DNA of 64,000 nt, from NCBI RefSeq assembly GCF_036345995.1, contig NZ_CP107796.1, positions 4,030,001 to 4,094,000 on the forward strand, given 5' to 3'. Shown here in pieces: positions 50,166 to 60,107 of the stretch. Every line of letters begins with the position of its first letter. Position 1 is the first letter of the stretch. The stretch is from Streptomyces sp. NBC_00557 (GTDB lineage Bacteria; Actinomycetota; Actinomycetes; Streptomycetales; Streptomycetaceae). The position numbers and the translations under genes were made by a program. The notes beneath the pieces were generated by a model. The model was not told the origin of the DNA and ran no database searches. It saw only the letters and a program-made list of their open reading frames with translations.

Positions 50166-51299
50166 CGTAAGCCGCCTCCTGCTGTTGCTACTGAGTCCTC
50201 CGACTCGGTGTCGCCGCCCACTGCGAAGGGAAGGACACCGGGGACCAGTCTGACGCACCGCACTGACAGTAGGTGCCCGTCGGGGTCAAGTCGCTCCAAG
50301 AGGCAGCCGGGCACGAGACGGCGAGTTGTGCACAGCCCCCGCTTCGAAACGAATGCCGAGCTATCTCTAGTCGGGAGTAGTAGTAGGGGCTGTGGATACC
50401 GTGGATAACCGCGTTTGCCCAGTTCAGAGCCGAGATTTTATCCACGGGTCCTGTGGGCGGCGCCGGTGGACAACCAGGGGCGTCTGTGGAGAACGGAAAG
50501 TTCTGCACACACCGCCCACAGCCCGAGGGTGGTTCTCCCCAGCTGCGTCCCCAGGTTTACCCAGGTTTCCCACACCCCAATCCGGCACCTTGGTGTGACG
50601 GCTTTCACTCGACGCGGTGAGAGGGGGCGTCGCGTTGCCGAACAGTGGACAGCCATGTGGAGAAGCCGGAGATCACTGGGGACAACCGGTCCCGGCCTGT
50701 GGGCCGCCGGTGGAAAACCTCGTGCACAGCCTGTGGATCTCCGCTCTGTCCACAGTCTGTGGAGATCATTCGTCCACGATTCCACAGGGGTCTGACCTGG
50801 GCGGATCCCCTATGAACAGCCTCCCTGTGGACGCCGCTCGGGACAACTCGGCAGTCCCCAGCGTGTGGACGGAAGAAAGTCACCGAATCTGTGGAGGATG
50901 GCCGTAACCCGGCAGGAATTCGAACACCTGGCAACGCCCGGACAACGCTCCCCGCGACCGCGACCGCGACCGCGACCGCGACCGTGCCCGGCGCGGCTGC
51001 GGCAGTCAGCCGCCGCGGCCCGGCCGCCGTGCCCGTCCCGGCGCGCAGTCGTGCCTCCCCCAGCGCCTCAAGAGCCGGGGCCCCCGGGCGGCACCGGTGG
51101 ACGCACTGGTGGGCGCACAGGTGGGCGCGCGGCCATCGGTGCCGGCGCGGACCAGGGAGACCGCCCATGACCGGTCGCGGCGCCGGGCGCCCACAAGGGC
51201 GCCGCCCACTGTGGACCGCCGGGCATGGCAAAGGGCGCCCCCGGGACACGCGTCCCGAAGGCGCCCTCACCCGTCGGCGAGGCCGGCGGCAGCCGCCGG
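50166..51299. other. oriC: Chromosomal replication origin oriC
   Basis: This 1134-bp gene-free region between dnaN and dnaA holds at least 15 DnaA-box-like 9-mers. Those at 50391-50408 (two, back to back), 50438, 50465, 50485, 50644, 50656, 50677, 50732, 50746, 50758, 50770, 50826, 50864 and 50890 keep the TCCACA core or differ by one base. Best matches are CTGTCCACA (50746-50754), TTATCCACG (50438-50446) and TTGTCCACC (minus, 50465-50473). Boxes run in both directions, as in known Streptomyces origins. They form a left cluster (50391-50493) and a right cluster (50644-50898). The remaining 51000-51299 is GC-rich without boxes. Confidence 0.93.
50953..50982. repeat. (CGCGAC)5 hexamer repeat in oriC
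   Basis: Five perfect tandem copies of CGCGAC lie 55 bp right of the last DnaA box, with a sixth decayed unit (CGTGCC). Confidence 0.85.
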
Positions 51300-53258
51300 T
51301 CAGCCGTTCTTGATCCGGTTCGTCAGCTCGGTCACCTGGTTGTAGATCGACCGACGCTCGGCCATCAGCGCACGGATCTTGCGATCGGCGTGCATGACAG
51401 TCGTGTGATCCCGCCCCCCGAACTGCGCCCCGATCTTCGGCAGCGACAGATCGGTCAGCTCGCGGCACAGATACATGGCGATCTGCCGCGCGGTGACCAG
51501 CGCGCGCCCCCGCGAGGTGCCGCACAGGTCCTCCACCGTCAGCCCGAAGTAGTCGGCGGTGGCCGCCATGATCGCGGTGGCCGTGATCTCGGGTGCCGAG
51601 TCCTCGCCGCCGGGGATCAGGTCCTTCAGGACGATCTCGGTCAGCCCGAGGTCCACCGGCTGCCGGTTGAGGGAGGCGAACGCCGTCACCCGGATCAGCG
51701 CGCCCTCCAGCTCACGGATGTTCCGCGAGATCCGCGAGGCGATGAACTCCAGCACCTCCGGCGGGGCGTTGAGCTGCTCCTGCACCGCCTTCTTGCGCAG
51801 GATCGCGATGCGCGTCTCCAGCTCGGGCGGCTGGACGTCGGTGATCAGCCCCCACTCGAAACGGTTCCGCAGCCGGTCCTCCAGCGTGACCAGCTGCTTG
51901 GGCGGCCGGTCGGAGGACAGCACGATCTGCTTGTTGGCGTTGTGAAGGGTGTTGAAGGTGTGGAAGAACTCCTCCTGCGTCGACTCCTTGTCCGCGAGGA
52001 ACTGGATGTCGTCGACGAGCAGGATGTCCATCTCGCGGTAGCGCTTGCGGAAGCTGTCGCCCTTGCCGTCGCGGATGGAGTTGATGAACTCGTTGGTGAA
52101 CTCCTCGGAGCTGACGTACCGCACGCGCGTGCCGGGGTACAGGCTGCGCGCGTAGTGCCCGATGGCGTGCAGCAGATGCGTCTTGCCGAGCCCGGACTCC
52201 CCGTAGATGAACAGGGGGTTGTACGCCTTCGCCGGCGCCTCGGCGACGGCCACCGCGGCGGCGTGCGCGAACCGGTTGGAGGCGCCGATGACGAACGTGT
52301 CGAACAGGTACTTCGGGTTCAGCCGTGCGGTGGGCTCACCGGGCCCGCCCGCCGGCGCGGGCTGTGCGGCCAGCGGGCCGGGCGCGCCGGTGGCGGGCAG
52401 GTCCGGCCGACCGGGACCCCCCCGGTGGACGGGGCCGCCGGCAGGCTGCTCGGGCAGCTCGCGGCGGACGGGGTCGCGCTGGTCGTACTCGGCCCGTGGG
52501 GGCTCGTACTCGGGGCGCGCGGAGTCGTAGTCCCCGCGCCCCGCGTCGTAGTCCGCGCGCGGGGCGTCGTACTCACCGCGCTGCTGCTCGTACGACGGCC
52601 GGTCCATGCCCGGTGAGCGGTAGTCCGGGGACGGCGGGCCGTAGCCGTCGGGGCCGGAGCCGTAGGCGTCCTGGGACGACGGCGACGCGTACGGGTCGCG
52701 CTCGGGGAAGCCGAGCCGCGGCTGCTGCCAGCTGTACTCGTCCTGCGTGGGCCGCGGCCAGGCGCCGGGCTCGCGGCGCTGGTACTCGGAGGGGTACGCC
52801 GGGCGCACGACGGGGAGCTGGTCGCGGGACTGCTGCTCGGCCGGCGAGGGGTCGGCGGCGCGGTGGCGGCCGTACCCGTCGTACGACCGCTCCTCGTAGG
52901 ACGGGCCGGACGGCAGCTCCGGCTCTTCGTAGCGCGGCTTGGGCGGCTGCTGCACCGGCGCCGCGGGTGCCGGCGGCTCGCCCGCGGAGTCGTCCACGGT
53001 GATCGCGATCCGGATGGGGCGGCCGCACTCGCGGCTCAGCGTCTCGCTGACGATCGGCGCGAGACGGCCCTCCAGTACGCCCTTCGCGAATTCGTTCGGT
53101 ACGGCGAGCAGGGCGGTGTCCGCGACCAGCGCGAGCGGCTGGCAGCGCCGGATCCAGTGCTCGTCCTTCGCCTCGACACCCTGTCCGCGGCCTTCTCCGA
53201 GGAGCTGCTCCAGTACTCGCGGCCACACTGCGGCAAGATCGGCGGGTACGTCAGCCAC
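51300..53258 (-). CDS. dnaA: Chromosomal replication initiator protein DnaA
   Basis: The 652-aa initiator has domain I (~1-90). A long Pro/Gly/Tyr/Arg-rich domain II (~95-300) is characteristic of Streptomyces. The AAA+ domain III has Walker [19 protein letters not shown] near residue 353, Walker [14 protein letters not shown], and an arginine finger region. Domain IV carries the box-recognition helix in [19 protein letters not shown] and [19 protein letters not shown]. It opens oriC by binding the 9-mers left of it. The start is GTG 53258. Confidence 0.98.
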   Translation of the reverse strand: MADVPADLAAVWPRVLEQLLGEGRGQGVEAKDEHWIRRCQPLALVADTALLAVPNEFAKGVLEGRLAPIVSETLSRECGRPIRIAITVDDSAGEPPAPAAPVQQPPKPRYEEPELPSGPSYEERSYDGYGRHRAADPSPAEQQSRDQLPVVRPAYPSEYQRREPGAWPRPTQDEYSWQQPRLGFPERDPYASPSSQDAYGSGPDGYGPPSPDYRSPGMDRPSYEQQRGEYDAPRADYDAGRGDYDSARPEYEPPRAEYDQRDPVRRELPEQPAGGPVHRGGPGRPDLPATGAPGPLAAQPAPAGGPGEPTARLNPKYLFDTFVIGASNRFAHAAAVAVAEAPAKAYNPLFIYGESGLGKTHLLHAIGHYARSLYPGTRVRYVSSEEFTNEFINSIRDGKGDSFRKRYREMDILLVDDIQFLADKESTQEEFFHTFNTLHNANKQIVLSSDRPPKQLVTLEDRLRNRFEWGLITDVQPPELETRIAILRKKAVQEQLNAPPEVLEFIASRISRNIRELEGALIRVTAFASLNRQPVDLGLTEIVLKDLIPGGEDSAPEITATAIMAATADYFGLTVEDLCGTSRGRALVTARQIAMYLCRELTDLSLPKIGAQFGGRDHTTVMHADRKIRALMAERRSIYNQVTELTNRIKNG

Positions 53259-53656
53259 AGGGCACGCTCTCTCACAGGTCCCACGAACGTGTGATCGCGG
53301 GACGGGTCGGGGGGGGTACTTCGGGTGGTCGGTGGGTCAAACCCGCCGGGGCGGGGGACAAAAGAACGAATCGGAGTTCAGCCACGGTAGTCAGCGCGGC
53401 GGGTACGGTTCAAGTTGTTGTCCCCAGCCTGTGGATAGTGTCTCTCCGTGACCCCCGGTTTGACCGGATGGCGCAGCCCCGCGTACCGTAACCAGGTCGA
53501 GTTGTCGATGGCTGCTGCCGCCTGCCTCCGATGGGCACAGGTCACGTCAGGTGATCGGGAAGCGGTGCACTCGGGCGTGACGCGAGCTACTCGTGGGCGC
53601 ACGGTGACAGCCAAGACGGCACCCCGCAACTACCGATTTCTTTCTGGAGCCCCCGA
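53259..53656. promoter_or_regulatory. dnaA-rpmH divergent promoter region with two DnaA boxes
   Basis: A 398-bp gap without genes. TTGTCCCCA at 53418-53426 (plus) and TGTGGATAG at 53430-53438 (minus, CTATCCACA) lie 3 bp apart. DnaA boxes in the dnaA promoter are linked to autoregulation in Streptomyces. Both the dnaA and rpmH promoters must lie in this region. Confidence 0.7.
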
Positions 53657-53794
53657 GTGAGCAAGCGCACCTTCCAGCCGAACAACCGTCGTCGCGCGAA
53701 GACCCACGGCTTCCGGCTGCGTATGCGCACCCGTGCCGGCCGCGCGATTCTCGCGTCCCGCCGCAGCAAGGGTCGCGCCCGTCTGTCCGCCTGA
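53657..53794 (+). CDS. rpmH: 50S ribosomal protein L34
   Basis: A 45-aa highly basic protein, [19 protein letters not shown] to [13 protein letters not shown], a full-length L34. The GTG at 53657 follows GGAG by 7 bases. It is the first gene of the rightward rpmH-rnpA-yidD-yidC-jag operon. It is too short for default gene-length cutoffs. Confidence 0.98.
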   Translation: MSKRTFQPNNRRRAKTHGFRLRMRTRAGRAILASRRSKGRARLSA

Positions 53795-53815
53795 TCCCGA
53801 TCAGGTCATGACGTC

Positions 53816-54187
53816 GTGCTGCCCACCGAGAACCGGCTGAGGCGGCGCGAGGACTTCGCGACCGCGGTTCGACGAGGACGCCGGGCAGGCCGCCCGACTC
53901 TCGTCGTCCACCTTCGTAGCGGTGCCACGGACCCGCACGCGCCTGGGGAGAGCGCTCCCCCGACGCGTGCGGGTTTCGTCGTGAGCAAGGCCGTGGGTGG
54001 CGCGGTCGTGCGCAACAAAGTGAAGCGCAGACTGCGTCATCTGATGCGTGACCGAGTAGCCCTGTTTCCCCCCGGTAGCCTGGTAGTCGTACGAGCGCTG
54101 CCCGAGGCGGGCGGCGCGGACCACGCACAGCTGGCCCGAGACCTGGATGCCGCCCTACAGCGGCTGCTGGGAGGGGGCGCGCGATGA
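53816..54187 (+). CDS. rnpA: Ribonuclease P protein component
   Basis: The 123-aa product begins [24 protein letters not shown] and contains the RNR motif [14 protein letters not shown], which binds the P RNA. It helps the RNA subunit mature tRNA 5' ends. A short actinobacterial insertion ([15 protein letters not shown]) is present. The GTG at 53816 is 21 bp after rpmH. The stop overlaps the yidD ATG. Confidence 0.96.
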   Translation: MLPTENRLRRREDFATAVRRGRRAGRPTLVVHLRSGATDPHAPGESAPPTRAGFVVSKAVGGAVVRNKVKRRLRHLMRDRVALFPPGSLVVVRALPEAGGADHAQLARDLDAALQRLLGGGAR

Positions 54188-54558
54188 AGTACCCGCTGCT
54201 GGCTCTGATCAAGTTGTACCAGTGGACGATCAGTCCACTGCTGGGGCCGGTGTGCAAGTACTACCCGTCGTGCTCCCACTACGGCTACACGGCCATCGAC
54301 CGGCACGGTGCCATCAAGGGAACGGCACTCACCGCCTGGCGCATCCTCCGGTGCAATCCGTGGTCGCTCGGTGGTGTGGACCACGTCCCGCCGCGCAAGC
54401 GTCCGCGGTGGCACGAAATGCTGCGCAACGCTTGGCGCGCACGCAAGGCGGGGCCCTCCGCCGCCGAACCGGCCACCGGAACGGAGTCCGGAAGCCCTGC
54501 TTCCGAGCTCCCCCCGAGCCCGGCCGCAGAGACCTCGTCCCATGCCCAAGGAGCATGA
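54184..54558 (+). CDS. yidD: Membrane protein insertion efficiency factor YidD
   Basis: A 124-aa protein. The conserved core (residues 1-~80) includes [34 protein letters not shown] with the paired cysteines, and [15 protein letters not shown]. The Pro/Ser/Ala-rich C-terminal tail is an actinobacterial extension. It assists YidC-dependent insertion. The ATG overlaps the rnpA stop (ATGA). Confidence 0.95.
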   Translation: MKYPLLALIKLYQWTISPLLGPVCKYYPSCSHYGYTAIDRHGAIKGTALTAWRILRCNPWSLGGVDHVPPRKRPRWHEMLRNAWRARKAGPSAAEPATGTESGSPASELPPSPAAETSSHAQGA

Positions 54559-54561
54559 TTA

Positions 54562-55860
54562 GTGGACACGATTGCCAGCCTTTTCAGTTTCATCACCTGG
54601 CCCGTCTCCTGGGTCATCGTCCAGTTCCACAAGGTGTACGGGGCGATCTTCGGACCTGACACCGGGTGGGCCTGGGGCCTGTCCATCGTGTCCCTGGTGA
54701 TCCTCATCCGCATCTGCCTGGTTCCGCTCTTCGTGAAGCAGATCAAGGCGACGCGCGCGATGCAGACGCTCCAGCCGGAGATGAAGAAGATCCAGGAGCG
54801 CTACAAGAACGACCGGCAGCGCCAGTCGGAAGAGATGATGAAGCTGTACAAGGAGTCGGGTACCAACCCGCTCTCCTCGTGCCTTCCCATCCTGGCGCAG
54901 TCCCCGTTCTTCTTCGCCCTGTACCACGTGCTCAACGGCATCGCGACGGGCAGCAAGATCGGCGCCATCAACGAGCCGCTGCTCGCCAGCGCCCGTAAGG
55001 CGCACATCTTCGGCGCCCCGCTCGCCGCGAAGTTCATGGACAGCTCGGACAAGGTCGCGGCGCTGGGCGCCACGCTGACCGACGTCCGGGTCGTGACCGC
55101 GGTCATGATCGTCCTGATGTCGTTCTCGCAGTTCTACACGCAGCGCCAGCTGATGACGAAGAACGTCGACACGACGGTGAAGACGCCGTTCATGCAGCAG
55201 CAGAAGATGCTGATGTACGTCTTCCCGGTCATGTTCGCCGTGTTCGGCATCAACTTCCCGGTCGGTGTCCTCGTCTACTGGCTGACCACCAACGTGTGGA
55301 CCATGGGCCAGCAGATGTACGTCATCCACAACAACCCGACCCCGGGTTCCAAGGCCCAGGCCGCCTACCTGGAGCGTCTGACCAAGCACGTCACGCACCA
55401 CGGCAAGGTCCGCCGGCGCAGCGAGAAGGCCATCGTCAAGGCGATCGTCGCCAAGGGCCGCGACCGCAACGAGTTCGAGCGCAAGTTCATCAACGCGCTG
55501 AACAAGGCCGGCCTCGCCGCGCAGGCCGACGGCAGCGTGGTGAAGAGCACGGCGCAGGCCGCGGCAGAGACCGTGGACGGTGCGGAGGCCACCTCGGCCA
55601 CCGGCGCCGGAGCGGGATCCGCCGCTGCCCGGCGCCAGCAGCCCAAGCGCCAGTCCAAGGCCCAGCGCCAGTCCGGCGCGGCCAAGCAGGCGGGCGGGTC
55701 CACCTCGTCCACCTCGCTGGAGAAGTCCGACGAGCCGCAGGACAGCAAGCCCGCCGCGGCCCAGCAGGCCCCGAAGCCCGGCTCCGGCACCCGCAGCAAG
55801 GCCCAGTCCGGCCAGCGCAAGGGTGGTCCGCAGCGGCCCAAGTCCCCGTCCAAGAAGTAA
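54562..55860 (+). CDS. yidC: Membrane protein insertase YidC
   Basis: The 432-aa product has the Oxa1/YidC core with about five helices: [60 protein letters not shown], and later [15 protein letters not shown] and [19 protein letters not shown]. The positively charged groove arginine is in IRICLVPLF. The ~150-residue C-terminus is Ala/Gln/Lys-rich and cytoplasmic, as in other high-GC Gram-positives. The GTG at 54562 is 3 bp after yidD. Confidence 0.96.
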   Translation: MDTIASLFSFITWPVSWVIVQFHKVYGAIFGPDTGWAWGLSIVSLVILIRICLVPLFVKQIKATRAMQTLQPEMKKIQERYKNDRQRQSEEMMKLYKESGTNPLSSCLPILAQSPFFFALYHVLNGIATGSKIGAINEPLLASARKAHIFGAPLAAKFMDSSDKVAALGATLTDVRVVTAVMIVLMSFSQFYTQRQLMTKNVDTTVKTPFMQQQKMLMYVFPVMFAVFGINFPVGVLVYWLTTNVWTMGQQMYVIHNNPTPGSKAQAAYLERLTKHVTHHGKVRRRSEKAIVKAIVAKGRDRNEFERKFINALNKAGLAAQADGSVVKSTAQAAAETVDGAEATSATGAGAGSAAARRQQPKRQSKAQRQSGAAKQAGGSTSSTSLEKSDEPQDSKPAAAQQAPKPGSGTRSKAQSGQRKGGPQRPKSPSKK

Positions 55861-55875
55861 GAAGGAGCCCATCCC

Positions 55876-56388
55876 GTGACGGAAGGCACCACCTCCGCCG
55901 CTGCCGACGGTGCAGACGCCCTGACCCGCCTGGAGCAGGAGGGTGAGATCGCGGCGGACTACCTGGAGGGTCTGCTGGACATCGCCGACCTCGACGGCGA
56001 CATCGACATGGACGTCGAGGCCGACCGCGCCTCCGTGTCGATCATCAGCGACACCGGCAGCCGTGACCTGCAGAAGCTGGTCGGCCGGGACGGCGAGGTG
56101 CTGGAGGCGCTGCAGGAGCTGACGCGCCTGGCGGTGCACCGGGAGACCGGTGACCGCAGCCGGCTGATGCTGGACATCGCGGGTTACCGGGCCAGGAAGC
56201 GGGCCGAGCTGTCCGAGATCGGTGCCAAGGCGGCTGCCGAGGCGAAGAACACGGGCGAGCCCGTCAAGCTCAAGCCGATGACCCCGTTCGAGCGCAAGGT
56301 CGTACACGACGCGGTCAAGGCCGCAGGACTGCGCAGCGAGTCCGAGGGCGAGGAGCCGCAGCGGTTCGTCGTCGTGCTGCCGGCCTGA
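55876..56388 (+). CDS. jag: Jag/KhpB-family RNA-binding protein
   Basis: A 170-aa protein. The KH-like domain includes ISDTGSRDLQKLVGRDGEVLEALQELTRLAVHRE, and the C-terminal R3H domain includes TPFERKVVHDAVKAAGLRSESEGEEP. The Jag_N domain of Firmicute homologues is missing, as usual in actinobacteria. KhpB proteins bind RNA and affect cell division and envelope genes. The GTG at 55876 follows AAGGAG. A terminator hairpin follows. Confidence 0.94.
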   Translation: MTEGTTSAAADGADALTRLEQEGEIAADYLEGLLDIADLDGDIDMDVEADRASVSIISDTGSRDLQKLVGRDGEVLEALQELTRLAVHRETGDRSRLMLDIAGYRARKRAELSEIGAKAAAEAKNTGEPVKLKPMTPFERKVVHDAVKAAGLRSESEGEEPQRFVVVLPA

Positions 56389-56406
56389 TCGGCCCCCACG
56401 TTTCAC

Positions 56407-56435
56407 CGGCCCCGTCTGTTCAGCAGACGGGGCCG
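56407..56435 (+). terminator. Terminator of the rpmH-jag operon
   Basis: A perfect 12-bp GC-rich stem with loop TTCAG (56407-56418 and 56424-56435), followed by AACTTTG. Confidence 0.85.
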
Positions 56436-56505
56436 AACTTTGTCAGCCTGGTAGTTCTGGTGGCCGGTGCGCGAAGCGCCGGCGCTGTACGGAAGGACGG
56501 TCCCC

Positions 56506-57222
56506 GTGACGGAGGCAGCGGAGCTTCCCCCCGCGCCCGAGCAGGCGCGGGAAGTGTTTGGTGATCGCTTCGCCGATGCGGTCCGCTATGCGGAGCTGCT
56601 CGCCGAGGCGGGCGTGCAGCGTGGTCTGATCGGACCGCGGGAAGTGCCCCGCCTGTGGGAGCGGCATCTGCTGAACTGCGCGGTGCTCTCCGAGGCCGTC
56701 CCCGAGGGAGTGACGGTCTGCGATGTCGGCTCCGGTGCCGGACTGCCGGGTATCCCCTTGGCCCTGGTCCGGGACGACCTGAACATCACCCTGCTGGAGC
56801 CGCTGCTGCGACGCACCAACTTCCTCACCGAGGTCGTCGAGCTGCTCGGCCTGGACCATGTCACCGTGGTGCGGGGCCGTGCCGAGGAGGTCCTGGGCAA
56901 GCTGCCGCCGGTGCACGTGGTGACCGCCCGGGCCGTGGCTCCGCTGGACCGGCTGGCGGCCTGGGGCATTCCGCTGCTGCGTCCTTACGGCGAGATGCTG
57001 GCGCTGAAGGGAGACACCGCGGAGGAGGAGCTGAAGGCCGCGGCCACCGCGCTGAGCAGGCTCGGTGCGGTCGAGACGTCGATCCTGCATGTGGGTGAGG
57101 GCATCGTGGACCCGATGTCCACTGTGGTGCGGGTCGAGGTCGGGGAGAGCCCGGGCGGTGTGCGGTTCGCGGCCAAGCGTGCCAAGGCCGCCAGGACGGG
57201 CCGGACGCGTCGCCGCCGTTGA
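56506..57222 (+). CDS. rsmG: 16S rRNA (guanine-527-N7)-methyltransferase RsmG
   Basis: The 238-aa product has a Rossmann-like methyltransferase fold with the SAM motif [17 protein letters not shown] and the family segments [21 protein letters not shown] and [20 protein letters not shown]. It methylates G527 in the 530 loop of 16S rRNA; loss gives low-level streptomycin resistance. I chose GTG 56506 (VTEAAELPP) because GGAAGG lies upstream; an in-frame GTG at 56467 adds 13 residues with no ribosome site. The C-terminus ends in a run of arginines lying in a tandem duplication. Confidence 0.95.
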   Translation: MTEAAELPPAPEQAREVFGDRFADAVRYAELLAEAGVQRGLIGPREVPRLWERHLLNCAVLSEAVPEGVTVCDVGSGAGLPGIPLALVRDDLNITLLEPLLRRTNFLTEVVELLGLDHVTVVRGRAEEVLGKLPPVHVVTARAVAPLDRLAAWGIPLLRPYGEMLALKGDTAEEELKAAATALSRLGAVETSILHVGEGIVDPMSTVVRVEVGESPGGVRFAAKRAKAARTGRTRRRR

Positions 57223-57266
57223 TCAGGAGCGGAGAACGCGTCGCCGCCGTTGATCAGAAGCGGAGG
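57205..57266. repeat. 31-bp direct tandem duplication at the rsmG 3' end
   Basis: Units 57205-57235 and 57236-57266 differ at two bases. The first contains the last rsmG codons and stop; the second duplicates them in the intergenic region. Confidence 0.9.
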
Positions 57267-57619
57267 CGTTCCCCACCCCCTTCTGACGAGGAGACGTACT
57301 CCACACAAGGTGCCAAACCTACGCAGGCCGGAGTGTCGCAGAGGTCAGGTCGCCGCCGCTGTGCATCGTGTTTCACGTGAAACGTCGCTCACTGCTGCAC
57401 GGGATCATCAGTCGCGGCCGCGCTGCGGCCGAACCTCGCGACCGCAAGCCCCTCGGTTCCCTGGGAGAGGAGCCTGCCTCCCAGGGGCCTTCGCCTCTCT
57501 CCCGGGAAGCCCCGCCTCTCCCTCGGGGCAATGAGTCCCTCTCCCGGGGCACGGAGTTGTCCACAGAGGTGGATTTCTCCACAGAACGCCAGGCCTCACT
57601 GGTTCACGACCCCGAAGGC
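57223..57619. other. parAB upstream region
   Basis: About 400 bp between rsmG and the chosen parA start. It holds the second copy of the 31-bp duplication, a parS site (57370-57383) and a 9-bp hairpin (57459-57467 with 57478-57486) among several GGGAG-type inverted repeats. The parA frame stays open back to a GTG at 57368 that lies inside the parS site, so part of this may be translated. Confidence 0.6.
57370..57383. promoter_or_regulatory. parS site upstream of parA
   Basis: Exact GTTTCACGTGAAAC, 250 bp before the preferred parA start. Confidence 0.93.
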
Positions 57620-58693
57620 ATGGGAGGCTCTGTTCATTGCGAGCCTGAAGTCGAGGAGAGTGAATCCTTGCGGTCCGACGCCAACATCGCGGGACCGATG
57701 ACCGATCCGGTCCCCGGTCCCCGTACCGAGTCGATGGGGGCGGATGTTTCACGTGAAACACCACCTCCGATGGACGACACTCCGATCGGTCGTGCGGCCC
57801 AACTGGCGGTAGAGGCTCTGGGCCGCGCCGGCGAAGGTCTGCCACGGCCTGAGCAGACCAGAGTCATCGTGGTCGCCAACCAGAAGGGCGGCGTGGGCAA
57901 GACGACGACCACCGTCAACCTTGCCGCTTCGCTGGCTCTGCACGGCGGCCGTGTCCTGGTGATCGACCTCGACCCGCAGGGCAACGCGTCCACCGCCCTC
58001 GGGATCGACCACCACGCCGAAGTTCCTTCCATCTACGACGTGTTGGTGGAAAGCAAGCCTCTCGCCGAGGTCGTCCAGCCGGTCCCGGATGTGGAAGGCC
58101 TCTTCTGCGCCCCCGCCACCATCGATCTCGCCGGTGCGGAGATCGAGCTGGTGTCGCTGGTGGCCCGTGAGAGCCGGCTGCAGCGGGCCATCCAGGCCTA
58201 CGAGCAGCCGTTGGACTACATCCTCATCGACTGCCCGCCCTCGCTCGGCCTGTTGACGGTCAACGCGCTGGTGGCCGGCCAGGAAGTCCTCATCCCGATC
58301 CAGTGCGAGTACTACGCACTCGAGGGTCTGGGTCAACTGCTGCGCAACGTCGACCTGGTGCGGGGGCACCTCAACCCCACGCTGCATGTGTCGACCATCC
58401 TGCTCACCATGTACGACGGCCGGACGCGGCTCGCCTCCCAGGTCGCGGAAGAGGTGCGCACCCACTTCGGCGACGAGGTGCTGCGGACGAGCATTCCCCG
58501 CTCGGTCCGTATTTCCGAGGCGCCGAGCTACGGACAGACGGTGCTGACTTACGATCCTGGTTCGAGCGGTGCCCTCTCGTACCTCGAGGCGGCCCGAGAA
58601 ATCGCGCTGAAGGGCATCGGCATCAGCTATGACGCCGGCCAGGCCCACATCGGCGCCCAGAACGATCCAAGCATGGTGGAGGGGATCCAGTGA
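57620..58693 (+). CDS. parA: Chromosome partitioning ATPase ParA
   Basis: The 357-aa product has an N-terminal extension of about 85 residues, then the deviant Walker A motif [17 protein letters not shown]. Other motifs are [32 protein letters not shown] and the C-terminal [18 protein letters not shown]. ParA binds DNA non-specifically and segregates ParB-parS complexes in sporulating hyphae. The ATG at 57620 gives the length I know for S. coelicolor ParA, but its ribosome site is weak and the frame is open a further 84 codons. A parS site lies in the coding sequence. The stop overlaps parB. Confidence 0.95.
   Translation: MGGSVHCEPEVEESESLRSDANIAGPMTDPVPGPRTESMGADVSRETPPPMDDTPIGRAAQLAVEALGRAGEGLPRPEQTRVIVVANQKGGVGKTTTTVNLAASLALHGGRVLVIDLDPQGNASTALGIDHHAEVPSIYDVLVESKPLAEVVQPVPDVEGLFCAPATIDLAGAEIELVSLVARESRLQRAIQAYEQPLDYILIDCPPSLGLLTVNALVAGQEVLIPIQCEYYALEGLGQLLRNVDLVRGHLNPTLHVSTILLTMYDGRTRLASQVAEEVRTHFGDEVLRTSIPRSVRISEAPSYGQTVLTYDPGSSGALSYLEAAREIALKGIGISYDAGQAHIGAQNDPSMVEGIQ
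57746..57759. promoter_or_regulatory. parS site within parA
   Basis: Exact GTTTCACGTGAAAC inside the parA N-terminal extension, where it encodes VSRET. Confidence 0.92.
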
Positions 58694-59787
58694 GTGAGCG
58701 ACGGAGGGGGCTGGGCCGTGGACTCGGCGCACTGATCCCGGCTGCCCCGACCGAGAAGAACCCGGCTCCGGCCGGTCTGGGTGGCGGAGCCTCCGCCTCT
58801 GCCGCGGCCGTCCCGGTGCTGACGACCGACCGGGGGGTGGCCGCGGCGAAGGTGGCCGCCCTGTCGCCTGTTTCACAGGAAACCGAGGAGTCTCCGGCGA
58901 GCGCCGCTGCGGAGGTGCCGGCGCCTCCGATGGGCGCGCACTTCGCCGAGATCCCTCTTGACGCCATCTCGCCCAACCCGCGCCAGCCCCGTGATGTCTT
59001 CGACGAGGACGCGCTTCAGGAGCTGGTCACCTCCATCAAGGAGGTCGGTCTCCTGCAGCCCGTCGTCGTACGGCAGCTGGGGCCCGCCCGCTATGAGCTG
59101 ATCATGGGCGAGCGCCGGTGGCGGGCCTGCCGTGAGGCCGGCCTGGAGGCCATCCCGGCGATCGTCCGGGCCACGGAGGACGAGAAGCTCCTCCTGGACG
59201 CGCTCCTGGAGAACCTGCACCGCGCGCAGCTGAACCCGCTGGAAGAGGCTGCTGCCTACGACCAGCTGCTGAAGGACTTCAACTGCACGCACGACCAGCT
59301 GGCCGACCGGATCGGGCGCTCCCGGCCCCAGGTCTCCAACACGCTGCGTCTGCTGAAGCTCTCTCCGGCTGTCCAGAAGCGGGTGGCCGCCGGTGTTCTC
59401 TCCGCCGGGCATGCCAGGGCCCTGCTGTCCATCGAGGACTCGGAGGAGCAGGACCGGCTGGCCCACCGCATCGTGGCCGAGGGGCTGTCGGTGCGTGCCG
59501 TCGAGGAGATCGTGACCCTCATGGGCTCGCGGCCCCAGAAGCCTCAGCGCCCGAAGGGACCGCGGGCCGGCTCCCGGCTCTCCCCGGCGCTGAACGAGCT
59601 GGCGACCCGGCTGTCGGACCGCTTCGAGACTCGGGTGAAGGTAGACCTCGGCCAGAAGAAGGGCAAGATCACCGTGGAGTTCGCCTCGGTGGACGATCTC
59701 CAGCGGATTCTGAGCACCCTGGCTCCGGACGAGGGACCGGTGCTGCAGCAGGAGCTGCAGAGCGCGACCGAGGAACAGGACGACTGA
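58690..59787 (+). CDS. parB: Chromosome partitioning CTPase ParB
   Basis: The 365-aa protein opens [13 protein letters not shown] (the ParA-interacting basic N-terminus), followed by a variable Ala-rich stretch. The CTP-binding fold includes [12 protein letters not shown] and [13 protein letters not shown]. The HTH that reads parS is in [25 protein letters not shown]. The C-terminal dimerisation domain ends [14 protein letters not shown]. ParB slides along DNA from parS and organises oriC. The GTG at 58690 overlaps the parA stop (GTGA). A degenerate parS-like sequence is at 58870-58883. Confidence 0.97.
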   Translation: MSERRRGLGRGLGALIPAAPTEKNPAPAGLGGGASASAAAVPVLTTDRGVAAAKVAALSPVSQETEESPASAAAEVPAPPMGAHFAEIPLDAISPNPRQPRDVFDEDALQELVTSIKEVGLLQPVVVRQLGPARYELIMGERRWRACREAGLEAIPAIVRATEDEKLLLDALLENLHRAQLNPLEEAAAYDQLLKDFNCTHDQLADRIGRSRPQVSNTLRLLKLSPAVQKRVAAGVLSAGHARALLSIEDSEEQDRLAHRIVAEGLSVRAVEEIVTLMGSRPQKPQRPKGPRAGSRLSPALNELATRLSDRFETRVKVDLGQKKGKITVEFASVDDLQRILSTLAPDEGPVLQQELQSATEEQDD

Positions 59788-59817
59788 TCTTCGGCTGCCC
59801 CCTCGGGTATGAAGCAG

Positions 59818-59854
59818 GCGGGCCGTGTCCGGTGTGTACCGGAACACGGCCCGC
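59818..59854 (+). terminator. Terminator of the parAB operon
   Basis: A 16-bp stem with one bulged base (59818-59833 with 59838-59854), followed by TCTTTG. It begins 31 bp past the parB stop. Confidence 0.82.
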
Positions 59855-60107
59855 TCTTTGCTTTGAGGCAGTATCGAGCGAATCACATCGTGGATACGAT
59901 GCGAACGGGTATGGCGCATCCACCGGACAGCATCTGCACCTCTGAGTGGGGAGTCGGGGCCATGCGATCGATGAGCCGCACAGGACTGGTGAGCGCGGCC
60001 CTGAGCCTGGGAGCGGTCGGCGGATTCGTCGGCAGCCTGCTCAGGGAACGCAGTGCTCTGACAGCCGCTCGAGAGGCGGCGGGCGAAGGAAGCGAGGAAC
60101 AGCCTTC

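Noticed and set aside
50415..51345. Open frames within oriC
   Set aside because: They run through DnaA boxes and the CGCGAC array with skewed composition and no ribosome sites.
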